From the NCBI GenBank assembly GCA_030263295.1, contig SZOS01000002.1:62001-126000 (forward strand): 64,000 nucleotides of DNA, in the 5' to 3' direction. Positions 17,067-26,069 of the stretch are shown piece after piece; position 1 is the first letter of the stretch; every line of letters starts with the position of its first letter. The notes under the pieces were generated by a model, which did not search any database, was not told where the DNA came from, and saw only the letters and a list, made by a program, of their open reading frames with translations. Both the position numbers and the translations under genes were made by a program. Source of the stretch: Dokdonella_A sp014338185 (GTDB lineage: Bacteria > Pseudomonadota > Gammaproteobacteria > Xanthomonadales > Rhodanobacteraceae).

Positions 17067-18377
17067 CTAGCGCGCGCGGGCGCCGCGCCGCCACAGCCAG
17101 TACACGGGCAGGCCGGCCAGGGTGATGAGCGCGCCGATGCCGGCATCGGCCGGGCGCTGCCAGACCGTCACGGCCACCACCCACAGCACCACCGCGAGGA
17201 ACAGCAGCGGCAGCAGCGGATACCACGGCGCGCGGAACGGCGCCGGCTCCTGCGCGCGCCGGCGCCGGTACCAGAACAGCGTGGCGATCACCGCGGCCAT
17301 GCCGAGCCAGTCGCCCACGGTGGAATAGTTGAGCAGCTGGTCGAAGCTGCCGCTGAGCGCGAGCACGCAGGCCCAGACCGCAAGCAGCGCGAGTGCGACG
17401 TTGGGCGAGCGCCAGCGCGGGTGCAGGCGCGCGGCGACGCGGAAGAACACGCCATCGGCGCCCATGACCTGGAACACGCGCGCGGCGCCGATCATTGCGA
17501 TGTTGCAGAAGCCGAGGGTGGAGATCGCGATGCCGGCCGCGATCACGCGCGCGCCCGGCTCGCCCAGCACCTGGCGCATGAGGTCGGCCGCGGGCGCTTG
17601 GCTCGCGGCGAGCCCGCCATGGCCAAGCACGGCGAGATAGGCGAGGTTGACCAGCAGGTAGCACGCCGCCACCAGCAGCATGCCCAGCACCAGCGCGCGC
17701 GGCAGCGTGCGCTGCGGCTCGCGCAGTTCGCCGGCGATGTCGTTGACGTAGTACCAGCCGCCGTAGGAGAACAGCACCGGCATGAGCGCGCCGATGAACG
17801 CCAGCGCGCTGGGTGCGCGCGCGGGCGCGACCGGCGCGGGCGCGCCGCCCGCGCCCAGTCCGACCGCGATGAGCAGCGCCACCGCGGCGAGCTTGAGCAC
17901 GGTGAGGATGTTCTGCGCGAGCGAGCCGGCGCGGATGCCGAACCAGTTGACGCCGGCGAGGAACACCAGCGTGGCGACCGCCCACGGTCCGCTGTTGGCG
18001 ACGCGGATGCCGGCGGCCGCGGCGGCGTATTCGACAAACACGGTGGCGACCGCGGCCAGTGCGCCGGAATGGTTGACCACGAGCAGGTTCCAGCCGTACA
18101 TGAACGCGACCACGAGGCCGAACGCCTCGCGCAGGTACAGATAGCCGCCGCCCGCGTTGGGCCGGCGCGAACCCAGTTCGGCGTAGCACAGCGCGCCGAC
18201 CAGCGCGATCGCGCCACCGAGCGCCCAGGCCAGCAGCAACTCGCCCGCCGACGTGGTGGCACGCGCGATCGCGGCCGGCGTGAGGAAGATGCCCGAGCCG
18301 ATCACGCCACCGACCACCACCATCGCGGCGTCCCAGGTGCCGAGCCGGCGCGCGTAGCCGCCGCGGGATGGACTCAT
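17067..18377 (-). CDS. APC-family amino acid permease
   Basis: This 436-residue integral membrane protein has about 12 hydrophobic helices. Helix 1 carries the amino-acid-binding motif GGVIGSGIFLTPAA, followed by CYAELGSRRPNAGGGYLYLREAFG, typical of the LAT/SteT-like branch of the APC superfamily. It probably imports or exchanges amino acids; the substrate is unknown. It lies 71 bases upstream of the hydroxylase small subunit gene on the same strand, so joint transcription is possible, though there is no obvious metabolic link. Confidence 0.88.
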   Translation of the reverse strand: MSPSRGGYARRLGTWDAAMVVVGGVIGSGIFLTPAAIARATTSAGELLLAWALGGAIALVGALCYAELGSRRPNAGGGYLYLREAFGLVVAFMYGWNLLVVNHSGALAAVATVFVEYAAAAAGIRVANSGPWAVATLVFLAGVNWFGIRAGSLAQNILTVLKLAAVALLIAVGLGAGGAPAPVAPARAPSALAFIGALMPVLFSYGGWYYVNDIAGELREPQRTLPRALVLGMLLVAACYLLVNLAYLAVLGHGGLAASQAPAADLMRQVLGEPGARVIAAGIAISTLGFCNIAMIGAARVFQVMGADGVFFRVAARLHPRWRSPNVALALLAVWACVLALSGSFDQLLNYSTVGDWLGMAAVIATLFWYRRRRAQEPAPFRAPWYPLLPLLFLAVVLWVVAVTVWQRPADAGIGALITLAGLPVYWLWRRGARAR

Positions 18378-18528
18378 CGCGGCCTCCGCACGTGTGTGCC
18401 GGGCGATCGCAGGGCGACCGCACGTGACGGCTGCGCTGGCCGCTGCGGGCGCAGCGCGCGCGCGGCACCGGTGGCAGGGGACGCCGTGGCAAGCACGCTT
18501 GGGTGCGGCCGGGTGGCGGCGCGGCCGC

Positions 18529-19434
18529 TCATGCGGGCAGGGTGATGCTGCCGCGGATGCAGGTCACGCAGGCGCCGCCGATCGCGATGCTGCCGGCAGC
18601 CGCGTCCACGCGCACCTCGACCACGCCATCGCGACCGAGCTCGCGGCCCTGGCTCGCGCGGTAATGCGCGCCGAGCGCGGTCAGCTGGCCGCTGTCGCGC
18701 AAGAACGCCGCGATCGCGGCGTTGGCGCTGCCCGTGACCGGGTCCTCGTCGATGCCGTCGGCGGGGCAGAACGCGCGCACCACGATCGCGCAGGCGCTGC
18801 CCGCGGGTTCGCGCGCGAACACGCACAGGCCCACCGCGTCGCGCTCGCGCGTGGTCAGGGCCGCGACGGCGGCCAGGTCCGGGCGCAGTGCGCGCACCTG
18901 TGCGGGCAGCGCGAGCTGCGCCACGAGCCAGCGCGCACCCACGTCGACGAGACAGGGCGCGGGCGCCGTGCACGCCTCGCTGCCCAGCGCCGCGGTGAGC
19001 GCATCCAGGCGCGTGCGGCAGGGCTCGGTGCGCGCGGGCGGAGCCTGCACGAAGATGCTGCGCCCCGGGGTGTGCTCGATCCGCACCGGCAGCAGGCCCG
19101 CGGCGCATTCGAGCGTGAGCGCGCTGCGCGCGCCGAGCTCGCTGCGTGCCTGCAGCAGTGCGTGGGTGGCGCCGACGGTGGGATGGCCGGCGAATGGCAG
19201 TTCCTGGCGTGGGGTGAAGATGCGCACGCGGAAATCCGCCTGCGCCGTGGTCGGCGCGAGCACGAAGGTGGTTTCCGACAGGTGGGTCCAGTGGGCGAGA
19301 CGCTGCATCGAGGCGCTGTCGAGCGAGTCGGCATCGAACACCACCGCGACCGGATTGCCATAGCCGGCGCGCGTGGTGAACACGTCGACCTGCGCGAACG
19401 GCCGGGTGCGGGTGCTGACATGAGGATCGTGCAT
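18529..19434 (-). CDS. PhzF-family isomerase-like protein
   Basis: This 301-residue protein has the two-domain diaminopimelate-epimerase-like fold of PhzF. Signatures are QVDVFTTRAGYGNPVAVVF at the start, LSETTFVLAP with the catalytic Glu, PFAGHPTVGATHAL, and DEDPVTGSANAAIAAFL near the C-terminus. PhzF acts in phenazine synthesis, but most family members in genomes without phenazine genes are uncharacterised, and no phz genes are present here. The ATG at 19434 was chosen; the upstream extension to 19698 overlaps the divergent lysC-lysA start and has no family features. Confidence 0.88.
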   Translation of the reverse strand: MHDPHVSTRTRPFAQVDVFTTRAGYGNPVAVVFDADSLDSASMQRLAHWTHLSETTFVLAPTTAQADFRVRIFTPRQELPFAGHPTVGATHALLQARSELGARSALTLECAAGLLPVRIEHTPGRSIFVQAPPARTEPCRTRLDALTAALGSEACTAPAPCLVDVGARWLVAQLALPAQVRALRPDLAAVAALTTRERDAVGLCVFAREPAGSACAIVVRAFCPADGIDEDPVTGSANAAIAAFLRDSGQLTALGAHYRASQGRELGRDGVVEVRVDAAAGSIAIGGACVTCIRGSITLPA

Positions 19435-19597
19435 AAGTTGCCACTGGTGCGGACACGGCAGCGCCGATTGTGCTGCAATCCGCGCATGCCGCGGCAAGCG
19501 CCCCGCGCGCCATGCCGCGACGGCATAAGCGCGCCGGTTGCGTTCTGCTGCGCTGCACGAAAAAATGCCCGGTCGCCCATCCTGCAGGGAATCCTCC

Positions 19598-22231
19598 TTG
19601 AACTCCGTCACGCCCGCTGCGCACAGGGCCTGGATCGTCGCCAAGTTTGGCGGCACCAGTGTGTCCACGCGTCCGCGCTGGGAGAACATCGCCCGCATTG
19701 CCGCCGCGCATCATGCGCGCGGGCAGCGCGTGCTGATCGTGGTCTCGGCGCTGTCCGGAGTGACCGACCTGCTCAAACGCATCACCGAGAGCGGGCACGA
19801 CGAAGCTCTCGCGCGCGTGGCGCAGGCCGAGATCGTGCGCCGCCACGCCGCGCTGGTGGCCGACATGGAGCTGGCGCAGCCGCAGTTGCTCGCGCCGCTG
19901 CTCGCGCAGCTGGACCGGCTCATCGCCGATCCGCGCCGCGCCGGCCACGCGCTGGAGTGGCAGGCGCAGGTGTTCGCGCTGGGCGAGTTGCTGTCGAGCA
20001 CGCTCGGTGCGGCGTTCCTGGCCACCCAGGGGCTGCCCGGCACGCAGTGGCTGGACGCGCGCGAGCACCTGCTGGCGCAGCCGCTGGCCAACCAGGGCGC
20101 GTGGAACCGCATGCTGTCGGCGACGGTGCCGGCCGCGCCCGATCCCGCGTTCGAAGCCGCGCTGGCCGCGCGCGGCGAGGTGTTCATCACGCAGGGCTTC
20201 ATCGCGCGCGACGACGAGGGCCGCACCGTGCTGCTCGGACGTGGCGGCTCGGACACCTCGGCCGGATACTTCGGCGCGATGCTGCGCGCCCGCATGGTGG
20301 AGATCTGGACCGACGTGCCGGGCATGTTCAGCGCCAATCCGCGGCTGGTGCCGCAGGCGCGGCTGCTGGCGCTGCTCGACTATCAGGAAGCGCAGGAGAT
20401 CGCGACCACGGGCGCCAAGGTGCTGCATCCGCGCTCGCTCGGGCCGCTGCGCCGCGCCGACGTGCCGCTCGCGATCAAGGACACCAACCGCCCGGACTTC
20501 GCCGGCACCCGGATCCGCGCCACGGGCAGCGACGCCGCGCCCTGCGTCAAGGCGATCAGCGCGCGCAAGGGCGTCACGCTGATCTCGATGGAAACGGTCG
20601 GCATGTGGCAGCAGGTCGGCTTCCTCGCCGACGTGTTCAGCGCGTTCAAGCGGCATGGCCTGTCGGTCGACCTGATCGGTTCGGCCGAGACCAACGTCAC
20701 GGTGTCGCTCGATCCGAGCGAGAACCTGGTCAATTCCGACGTGCTGTCGGCGCTGGCCGCCGACTTGGCCAAGGTGTGCCGGGTCAAGGTGATGGCGCCG
20801 TGCGCGGCGATCACGCTGGTCGGGCGCGGCATGCGCGCGCTGTTGCAGCGGCTGTCGGGCGTGCTGGCCGAATTCGGCGCGATCGACGTGCACCTCATCA
20901 GCCAGTCGTCCAACAACCTCAACCTCACCTTCGTGATCGACGAGTCGCTCGCCGACGAGCTCATCCCGCGCCTGCATGCGCTGCTCATCCGTGCCGACGC
21001 ACTGCGCGCCGAGGATGGCGCGGTGTTCGGGTCGAGCTGGCGCGAGCTGGAGGCCGGCGGCGCCACGCCGCCGGCGCCGACCTGGTGGCGGCGCGAACGC
21101 GAGCGTCTGCTCGCGCTGGGCGCCGAACAGTCGCCGCGCTATGTGTATTGCCTGGACGCGGTGCGCGCCAATGCGCGCGCGCTCAGCCGGATCGGCGCGG
21201 CCGATCCGGCGCATCCGGGCACGCTGGTCGATCGCTGGCACTACGCGCTCAAGGCCAACCCGCATCCGGACATCCTGCGCACGCTGCATGCCGAGGGCTT
21301 TGCCTTCGAGTGCGTGTCGCTGGCCGAGATCGATGCGGTGCGCGCGACGTTGCCGCAGCTCGCGGCCGAGCGCATCCTGTTCACGCCCAACTTCGCCCCG
21401 CGCGCCGAGTATGCCGCCGCGCTCGCGGCCGGCGTGCAGGTCACGCTCGACGCGCTGCATCCGCTCGAGCACTGGGGCGAACTGTTTGCGGGCCGGCCGA
21501 TCCACCTGCGCGTGGACCTGGGCGTCGGGCGCGGCCACCACGACAAGGTCAAGACCGGTGGCGCCGGCTCCAAGTTCGGCGTGGCGCTGGACCAGGTCGA
21601 GGAGTTCCGCGCGCTCGCCCGCCGTGTCGATGCGCGCATCGTCGGCCTGCACGCGCACCTGGGCTCGGGCATCCTCGATGCCGGCCACTGGCGCGCGGTG
21701 TACGCGCAGCTGGCGAGCCTGGCCGAACGCTTCGACCGCATCGAATCACTCGACATCGGCGGCGGGCTGGGCGTGCCCTCGCGCAGCGACGAGAGCGCAC
21801 TCGACCTGGCCGCGCTCGCGGCGGCGCTGGCCGAGGTCAAGGCGGCCTATCCGCAGTTCGCGCTGTGGATGGAACCGGGGCGCTATCTCGTGGCCGACGC
21901 GGGCGTGCTGCTCGCGCGCGTCACCCAGGCCAAGCGCAAGGGCCGCGTGCACTACGTCGGCGTCGACGCCGGCATGAACAGCCTGCTGCGGCCGGCGCTG
22001 TACGACGCCTGGCACGAAATCGTCAACCTCAGCCGCATCGACGAGCCGGCCGCGCAGATGGTGCAGGTGGTCGGGCCGATCTGCGAAAGCGGTGACGTGC
22101 TCGGCGCCAACCGGCGCCTGCCGCCGTGCAGCGAAGGCGATGTCCTGCTCATCGCCCAGGCCGGTGCGTACGGCGCGGTGATGGCCTCGCATTACAATCT
22201 GCGCGAGCCGGCGCCGGAGACGGTGATTTGA
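19598..22231 (+). CDS. lysC-lysA: Bifunctional aspartate kinase/diaminopimelate decarboxylase
   Basis: A single 877-residue polypeptide fuses the first and last enzymes of the lysine pathway. Residues 1-470 are aspartate kinase with AKFGGTSVS (Lys16), RGGSDTSAGY and ACT regulatory repeats (KGVTLISMETVGMW and SQSSNNLNLTFVID), so feedback control is likely. Residues 490-877 are PLP-dependent diaminopimelate decarboxylase with YALKANPHPD (Schiff-base Lys552), HAHLGSGILDAGHW and ICESGDVLG. The TTG start at 19598 has AGGGA exactly 7 bases upstream; an in-frame ATG at 19565 is a weaker alternative. Such fusions are known from Xanthomonas and Xylella. murL follows 91 bases later on the same strand. 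Confidence 0.95.
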   Translation: MNSVTPAAHRAWIVAKFGGTSVSTRPRWENIARIAAAHHARGQRVLIVVSALSGVTDLLKRITESGHDEALARVAQAEIVRRHAALVADMELAQPQLLAPLLAQLDRLIADPRRAGHALEWQAQVFALGELLSSTLGAAFLATQGLPGTQWLDAREHLLAQPLANQGAWNRMLSATVPAAPDPAFEAALAARGEVFITQGFIARDDEGRTVLLGRGGSDTSAGYFGAMLRARMVEIWTDVPGMFSANPRLVPQARLLALLDYQEAQEIATTGAKVLHPRSLGPLRRADVPLAIKDTNRPDFAGTRIRATGSDAAPCVKAISARKGVTLISMETVGMWQQVGFLADVFSAFKRHGLSVDLIGSAETNVTVSLDPSENLVNSDVLSALAADLAKVCRVKVMAPCAAITLVGRGMRALLQRLSGVLAEFGAIDVHLISQSSNNLNLTFVIDESLADELIPRLHALLIRADALRAEDGAVFGSSWRELEAGGATPPAPTWWRRERERLLALGAEQSPRYVYCLDAVRANARALSRIGAADPAHPGTLVDRWHYALKANPHPDILRTLHAEGFAFECVSLAEIDAVRATLPQLAAERILFTPNFAPRAEYAAALAAGVQVTLDALHPLEHWGELFAGRPIHLRVDLGVGRGHHDKVKTGGAGSKFGVALDQVEEFRALARRVDARIVGLHAHLGSGILDAGHWRAVYAQLASLAERFDRIESLDIGGGLGVPSRSDESALDLAALAAALAEVKAAYPQFALWMEPGRYLVADAGVLLARVTQAKRKGRVHYVGVDAGMNSLLRPALYDAWHEIVNLSRIDEPAAQMVQVVGPICESGDVLGANRRLPPCSEGDVLLIAQAGAYGAVMASHYNLREPAPETVI

Positions 22232-22322
22232 ACGTGACGAGGGTGGACCCAAGGGCGCGCCGCCGTGCTGCACGGCGCGCCGCCGCGCAACCGCATGCAT
22301 GCGCGCGACGGGGCCTGCTGCC

Positions 22323-23678
22323 ATGACCCTCGCCGCCGACCCGCGCAGTGCGCGCAGCTTCCGCTTCGTGCGGCGTGAATACGCCGACGGCGTGGTGCGC
22401 CTCGTGTACGCGTTCGATGACGGTCCCGAACTGGTCGAGACCCTCCGCTTCCCCGAGCCGCCGCCGCTGGCGCCCGAACGCCGGGCCGCGTTCGAGGCCG
22501 CACTCGACCTGCTGCACCTGATCGCCGGCATCAGCTACTACAAGGCCGGGGTGCCCGACCAGATCCGCGTCGAATCGACCACGCTCGACGCGGCGGCCGC
22601 GACCTTCCTCGACGCGCTCTACCTGCACGGTCTGGGCGAGTTCGCGTTCCACAACCGGCTCGACCTGCGCGGCCGCATCGCGTTCCCCGCCGCGGGCACG
22701 CCCGCGCCGCCGGTGCTCGCGTCCGCAGCCGCCCCCGGCAGCCGGCGCACGCTCGTGCCGCTCGGCGGCGGCAAGGATTCGCTGGTCAGCGTGGAAATCC
22801 TGCGCAATGCCGGCGAGCCCGCCACCGCGGTGTGGATCGGCCGTTCGGCGCTGATCGAGGCCTGTGCGGCGCGCACCGGATTGCCGCTGCTCAACATCGG
22901 TCGCGAACTGTCGCCGCTGTTGTTCGAGTACAACAAGGCCGGCGCGTGGAACGGCCACATCCCGGTCACCGCGATCAACTCGGCCATCCTCGTGCTGGCC
23001 GCGGTGCTGTATGGCTTCGATGCGATCGCCTTCTCCAACGAACGCTCGGCGTCGAGCGCCACGCTCGAATACGACGGCCAGCAGGTCAACCACCAGTGGA
23101 GCAAGGGTTGGGAGTTCGAGCGCGGGTTTGGCCACTGGGTGGCGACGCGGATCGATCCGCAGCTGCACTACTACTCGCTGCTGCGGCCGCTGTCGGAGCT
23201 GGCGGTGGCGCAGCGCTTTGCGCGCAGCACGGTCTATGACGCGGTGTTCTCCAGCTGCAACCGCAATTTCCGCATCCTCGGCCCGCGACCCGCCGATCGC
23301 TGGTGCGGGCAATGCCCGAAATGCCATTTCGTGTTCCTCGCGCTGGCGCCGTTCATGCCCAAGCCGCGCCTGCTGGCGATCTTCGGCCGCAACCTGCTCG
23401 ACGACGAATCGCTCGCACCCGGTTTCGATGCACTGATCGAATATCGCGACCACAAGCCGTTCGAGTGCGTCGGCGAGGGCGCCGAATCACGCGCCGCATT
23501 CGCCGCGTTGGCCGCGCGCGCGGAGTGGAGCGAGGACGCGCTGGTGGCGCGCTTCCGGCGCGAGATCGCGCCGCAGCTCGATCCGCGCGCGCTGGCGCTG
23601 GGCGCGCAGCTCGCGCCTGCGTCCGAGCACCGCATCCCGCCGCGACTGGTGCCGCTGGTGCTCGATGCGCACAGTTGA
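22323..23678 (+). CDS. murL: UDP-MurNAc-L-Ala-L-Glu epimerase MurL
   Basis: MurL inverts the terminal L-Glu of UDP-MurNAc-L-Ala-L-Glu to D-Glu, replacing the usual MurI glutamate racemase. The 451-residue protein has an adenylating PP-loop VPLGGGKDS at residues 145-153, as expected for an ATP-dependent epimerase, followed by AFSNERSASS. A Cys cluster CGQCPKC (Cys328, 331, 334) lies near the C-terminus. The identification rests on these features and on murD2 immediately downstream, the partnership described in Xanthomonas oryzae. The start ATG at 22323 fits the family length; a frame from 22299 would add eight residues. It is cytoplasmic. Confidence 0.9.
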   Translation: MTLAADPRSARSFRFVRREYADGVVRLVYAFDDGPELVETLRFPEPPPLAPERRAAFEAALDLLHLIAGISYYKAGVPDQIRVESTTLDAAAATFLDALYLHGLGEFAFHNRLDLRGRIAFPAAGTPAPPVLASAAAPGSRRTLVPLGGGKDSLVSVEILRNAGEPATAVWIGRSALIEACAARTGLPLLNIGRELSPLLFEYNKAGAWNGHIPVTAINSAILVLAAVLYGFDAIAFSNERSASSATLEYDGQQVNHQWSKGWEFERGFGHWVATRIDPQLHYYSLLRPLSELAVAQRFARSTVYDAVFSSCNRNFRILGPRPADRWCGQCPKCHFVFLALAPFMPKPRLLAIFGRNLLDDESLAPGFDALIEYRDHKPFECVGEGAESRAAFAALAARAEWSEDALVARFRREIAPQLDPRALALGAQLAPASEHRIPPRLVPLVLDAHS

Positions 23679-23804
23679 TCGCAGCGGGCGGCGCGTGGCG
23701 GCATGGGGTCGCGCCCGCCCGCCGGGGCGGGCGCGGGTGAGCCATGGAGGGCGAACGGGCGCGCGCTCCATGGATGGAATCCGGCACCACGGGAGCACGC
23801 GCGC

Positions 23805-25166
23805 ATGCGCATAGCGGATCTCGCCGGGCGGCGCGTGGCGGTATGGGGATGCGGCCGCGAAGGCCGCGCCGCGCTGGCGGCCTTGCACGAACGCCTGCCG
23901 CAACTGCGGCCACTGCTGTTCTGCAGCGAGGCCGAGCTGTGCGACGTGCCCGACCACACGCCGTTCGAGGTGGTCACCCATGCGCCCGACGCGGACGCGC
24001 TGTCGCGCTGCGAGGTGGTGATCAAGTCGCCGGGCGTGAGCGCGTACCGGCCCGAGTTGCTCGCGGCGCAGCAGCGCGGCACGCGCTTCACCTCGGGCAC
24101 CGCGCTGTGGTTCGCCGAGCATCCGGATGCGCGCGTGATCGCGGTCACCGGCACCAAGGGCAAGAGCACGGTCACTGCATTGATCGCGCACCTGCTGCGC
24201 GCGCTGGGCCGGCGCGTGGCGCTCGCGGGCAACATCGGCCTGCCGCTGTTGCGCCTGCTCGATGCCGCGCCCGAGCCGGACTGGTGGGTGGTGGAGCTGT
24301 CGAGCTTCCAGACCCGCGACGCGGGCGCGGTCGAGGTCGGCGTGCTCAACAACGTGTACGAGGAACACCTGGACTGGCACGGCAGCCGCGAGCGCTACGT
24401 GGCCGACAAGCTCGCGCTGGCGCAGGCGGCGCGCACGCTGGTGTTCCATGCCGGCCAGCCCGTGCTGGCCGAATGTGCCGCGCGCCATCCGCGCGCGCTC
24501 GGTTTTGCCGACGCCGCGGGTTGGCACGTTGCCGCCGGCGGTGTGCATCGCGGTGCGCTGCGCGTGTTCGAGCTCGCGCGCTCGCCGCTGCCGGGTGCGC
24601 ACAATGCGACCAACCTGTGCGCGGCGCTCGCGGCGATCGAGGCGGCCGGCGAGGATGCGCTGGCCGCGGCGCCTGCGATCGCGCGCTTCCGCGCGCTGCC
24701 GCACCGCCTGCAACGACTGGGCGAGCGGGATGGCCTGACCTGGTACGACGACAGCATCGCCACCACGCCGCAGGCCACGCGCGAGGCGCTCGCAAGCCTG
24801 GCCGGCCGTGCGGTGAGCGTGCTGGTGGGCGGCTTCGAGCGCGGCCTGGACTGGCGCGACTTCGCCGAGCATGTGCGCGCGCAGCCGCCGCAGGCGGTGA
24901 TCACGATGGGTGCCAACGGTCCGCGCATCGCGGCCTTGCTGCGCGCGACCGGCGGCGCCTACCGGCTGGTCGAGGTGGCGGCCGTGGACGAGGCGGTGGC
25001 GCGCGCGCGCGAGCTCACGCCGGCCGGCGGCGTGGTGCTGCTGTCGCCGGGCGCACCGAGTTTCGACCAGTACCGCGACTACGCCGCACGCGGCGCGCAT
25101 TTCGCCAAACTCGCGGGCTTCGACCCGGCCGCGATCGGCAACATCGAGGGACTGGGCATCGCCTGA
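23805..25166 (+). CDS. murD2: UDP-MurNAc-L-Ala:L-glutamate ligase MurD2
   Basis: This Mur ligase is 453 residues long. It has a Rossmann-like N-terminal domain (RVAVWGCGREGRAA), an ATP-binding GTKGKST loop (residues 116-122), the ELSSFQTRD strand, NNVYEEHLDWHGS with the metal and ATP ligands, and the C-terminal ligase domain with LPHRLQRLG and WYDDSIATTPQATREAL. This matches MurD, and the pairing with murL identifies it as MurD2, which adds L-Glu in place of D-Glu. The ATG at 23805 has GGGAG upstream; the frame from 23703 overlaps the intergenic space. murL ends 126 bases upstream. Confidence 0.9.
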   Translation: MRIADLAGRRVAVWGCGREGRAALAALHERLPQLRPLLFCSEAELCDVPDHTPFEVVTHAPDADALSRCEVVIKSPGVSAYRPELLAAQQRGTRFTSGTALWFAEHPDARVIAVTGTKGKSTVTALIAHLLRALGRRVALAGNIGLPLLRLLDAAPEPDWWVVELSSFQTRDAGAVEVGVLNNVYEEHLDWHGSRERYVADKLALAQAARTLVFHAGQPVLAECAARHPRALGFADAAGWHVAAGGVHRGALRVFELARSPLPGAHNATNLCAALAAIEAAGEDALAAAPAIARFRALPHRLQRLGERDGLTWYDDSIATTPQATREALASLAGRAVSVLVGGFERGLDWRDFAEHVRAQPPQAVITMGANGPRIAALLRATGGAYRLVEVAAVDEAVARARELTPAGGVVLLSPGAPSFDQYRDYAARGAHFAKLAGFDPAAIGNIEGLGIA

Positions 25167-25235
25167 GCGGGCAGTGCGGACGCGGACGTCGGGCGCGGCT
25201 ATGATCGTGCCTTGTCCCCGGATCCGGAGTCGACC

Positions 25236-26021
25236 ATGCGCACCAGCCTGCTCGCCCTTGCCATGGCCCTGGCCTCGCCCGTGCAGGCCGCGATGGTGGC
25301 GCAGCCGCTCGACTACGCGGTAGGCGGCAGCAAGCTGCAGGGCATGCTCGTGTATGACGACGCGGTGGCCACGCCGCGACCGGGCATCGTGATGGCGCCC
25401 GACTGGTTCGGCGTGACTCCCGCGAGCGTGGCGCTGGCCAAGCAGATCGCGGGCAAGGACTACGTGATCCTCGTGGCCGACATGTACGGCACCGGTGTGC
25501 GTCCCGGCAACGGCGAGGAGGCCGGTGCGCTGGTGGGCAAGCTGTATGCCGATCGCGCGCAGTTGCGTGCACGCATCAACGGCGCGCTCGCGCAGCTCAA
25601 GGCGCAGCAGGGCAAGGCGCCGCTGGACGGGCGCCATTGGGGCGCGATCGGTTTCTGCTTCGGCGGCACCAGCGTGCTCGACCTCGCGCGCAGCGGTGCC
25701 GCGGTCGCGGGCGTGGTGTCCTTCCATGGCGGACTCAAGGGGGATCCCGCGTTCAAGGATGACATCAAGGCGCGCGTGCTGGTGCTGCATGGCGCCGACG
25801 ATGTCTACGAATCACCCGAGGAGATCGCCGCCTTCCAGCAGGAGATGCGCCAGGCCAAGGCCGATTGGCAGTTCGTGAGCTACGGCGGCGCGGTGCACTG
25901 CTTCGCGATCCCGACCGCGACCGGCGCCGCGGCCGGCTGCCAATACGACGAGCGCACGGCGCGGCGCGCGTTTGCGCACATGCGCGCGTTCTTCACCGAG
26001 GCGTTTGCGCCAGGCCAGTGA
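25236..26021 (+). CDS. Secreted dienelactone hydrolase-family protein
   Basis: This 261-residue alpha/beta hydrolase has a signal peptide (MRTSLLALAMALASPVQAA), so it is periplasmic or secreted, whereas classical dienelactone hydrolases are cytoplasmic. The Cys-Asp-His triad is present: nucleophile Cys in GFCFGGTS, Asp in LHGADDVYESP and His in GGAVHCFAIP. The natural substrate is unknown. It ends 48 bases from the convergent diguanylate cyclase gene. Confidence 0.85.
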   Translation: MRTSLLALAMALASPVQAAMVAQPLDYAVGGSKLQGMLVYDDAVATPRPGIVMAPDWFGVTPASVALAKQIAGKDYVILVADMYGTGVRPGNGEEAGALVGKLYADRAQLRARINGALAQLKAQQGKAPLDGRHWGAIGFCFGGTSVLDLARSGAAVAGVVSFHGGLKGDPAFKDDIKARVLVLHGADDVYESPEEIAAFQQEMRQAKADWQFVSYGGAVHCFAIPTATGAAAGCQYDERTARRAFAHMRAFFTEAFAPGQ

Positions 26022-26069
26022 GGTGGGCGTCGCGCGCGGCAACCTCGTCGCAGCCGCGGTGGTCCGCGC

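Noticed and set aside
18374..22095. Long open frames of over 1100 codons opposite and within lysC-lysA
   Set aside because: The lysC-lysA frame carries all catalytic motifs; the others are frame shadows of it and of PhzF.
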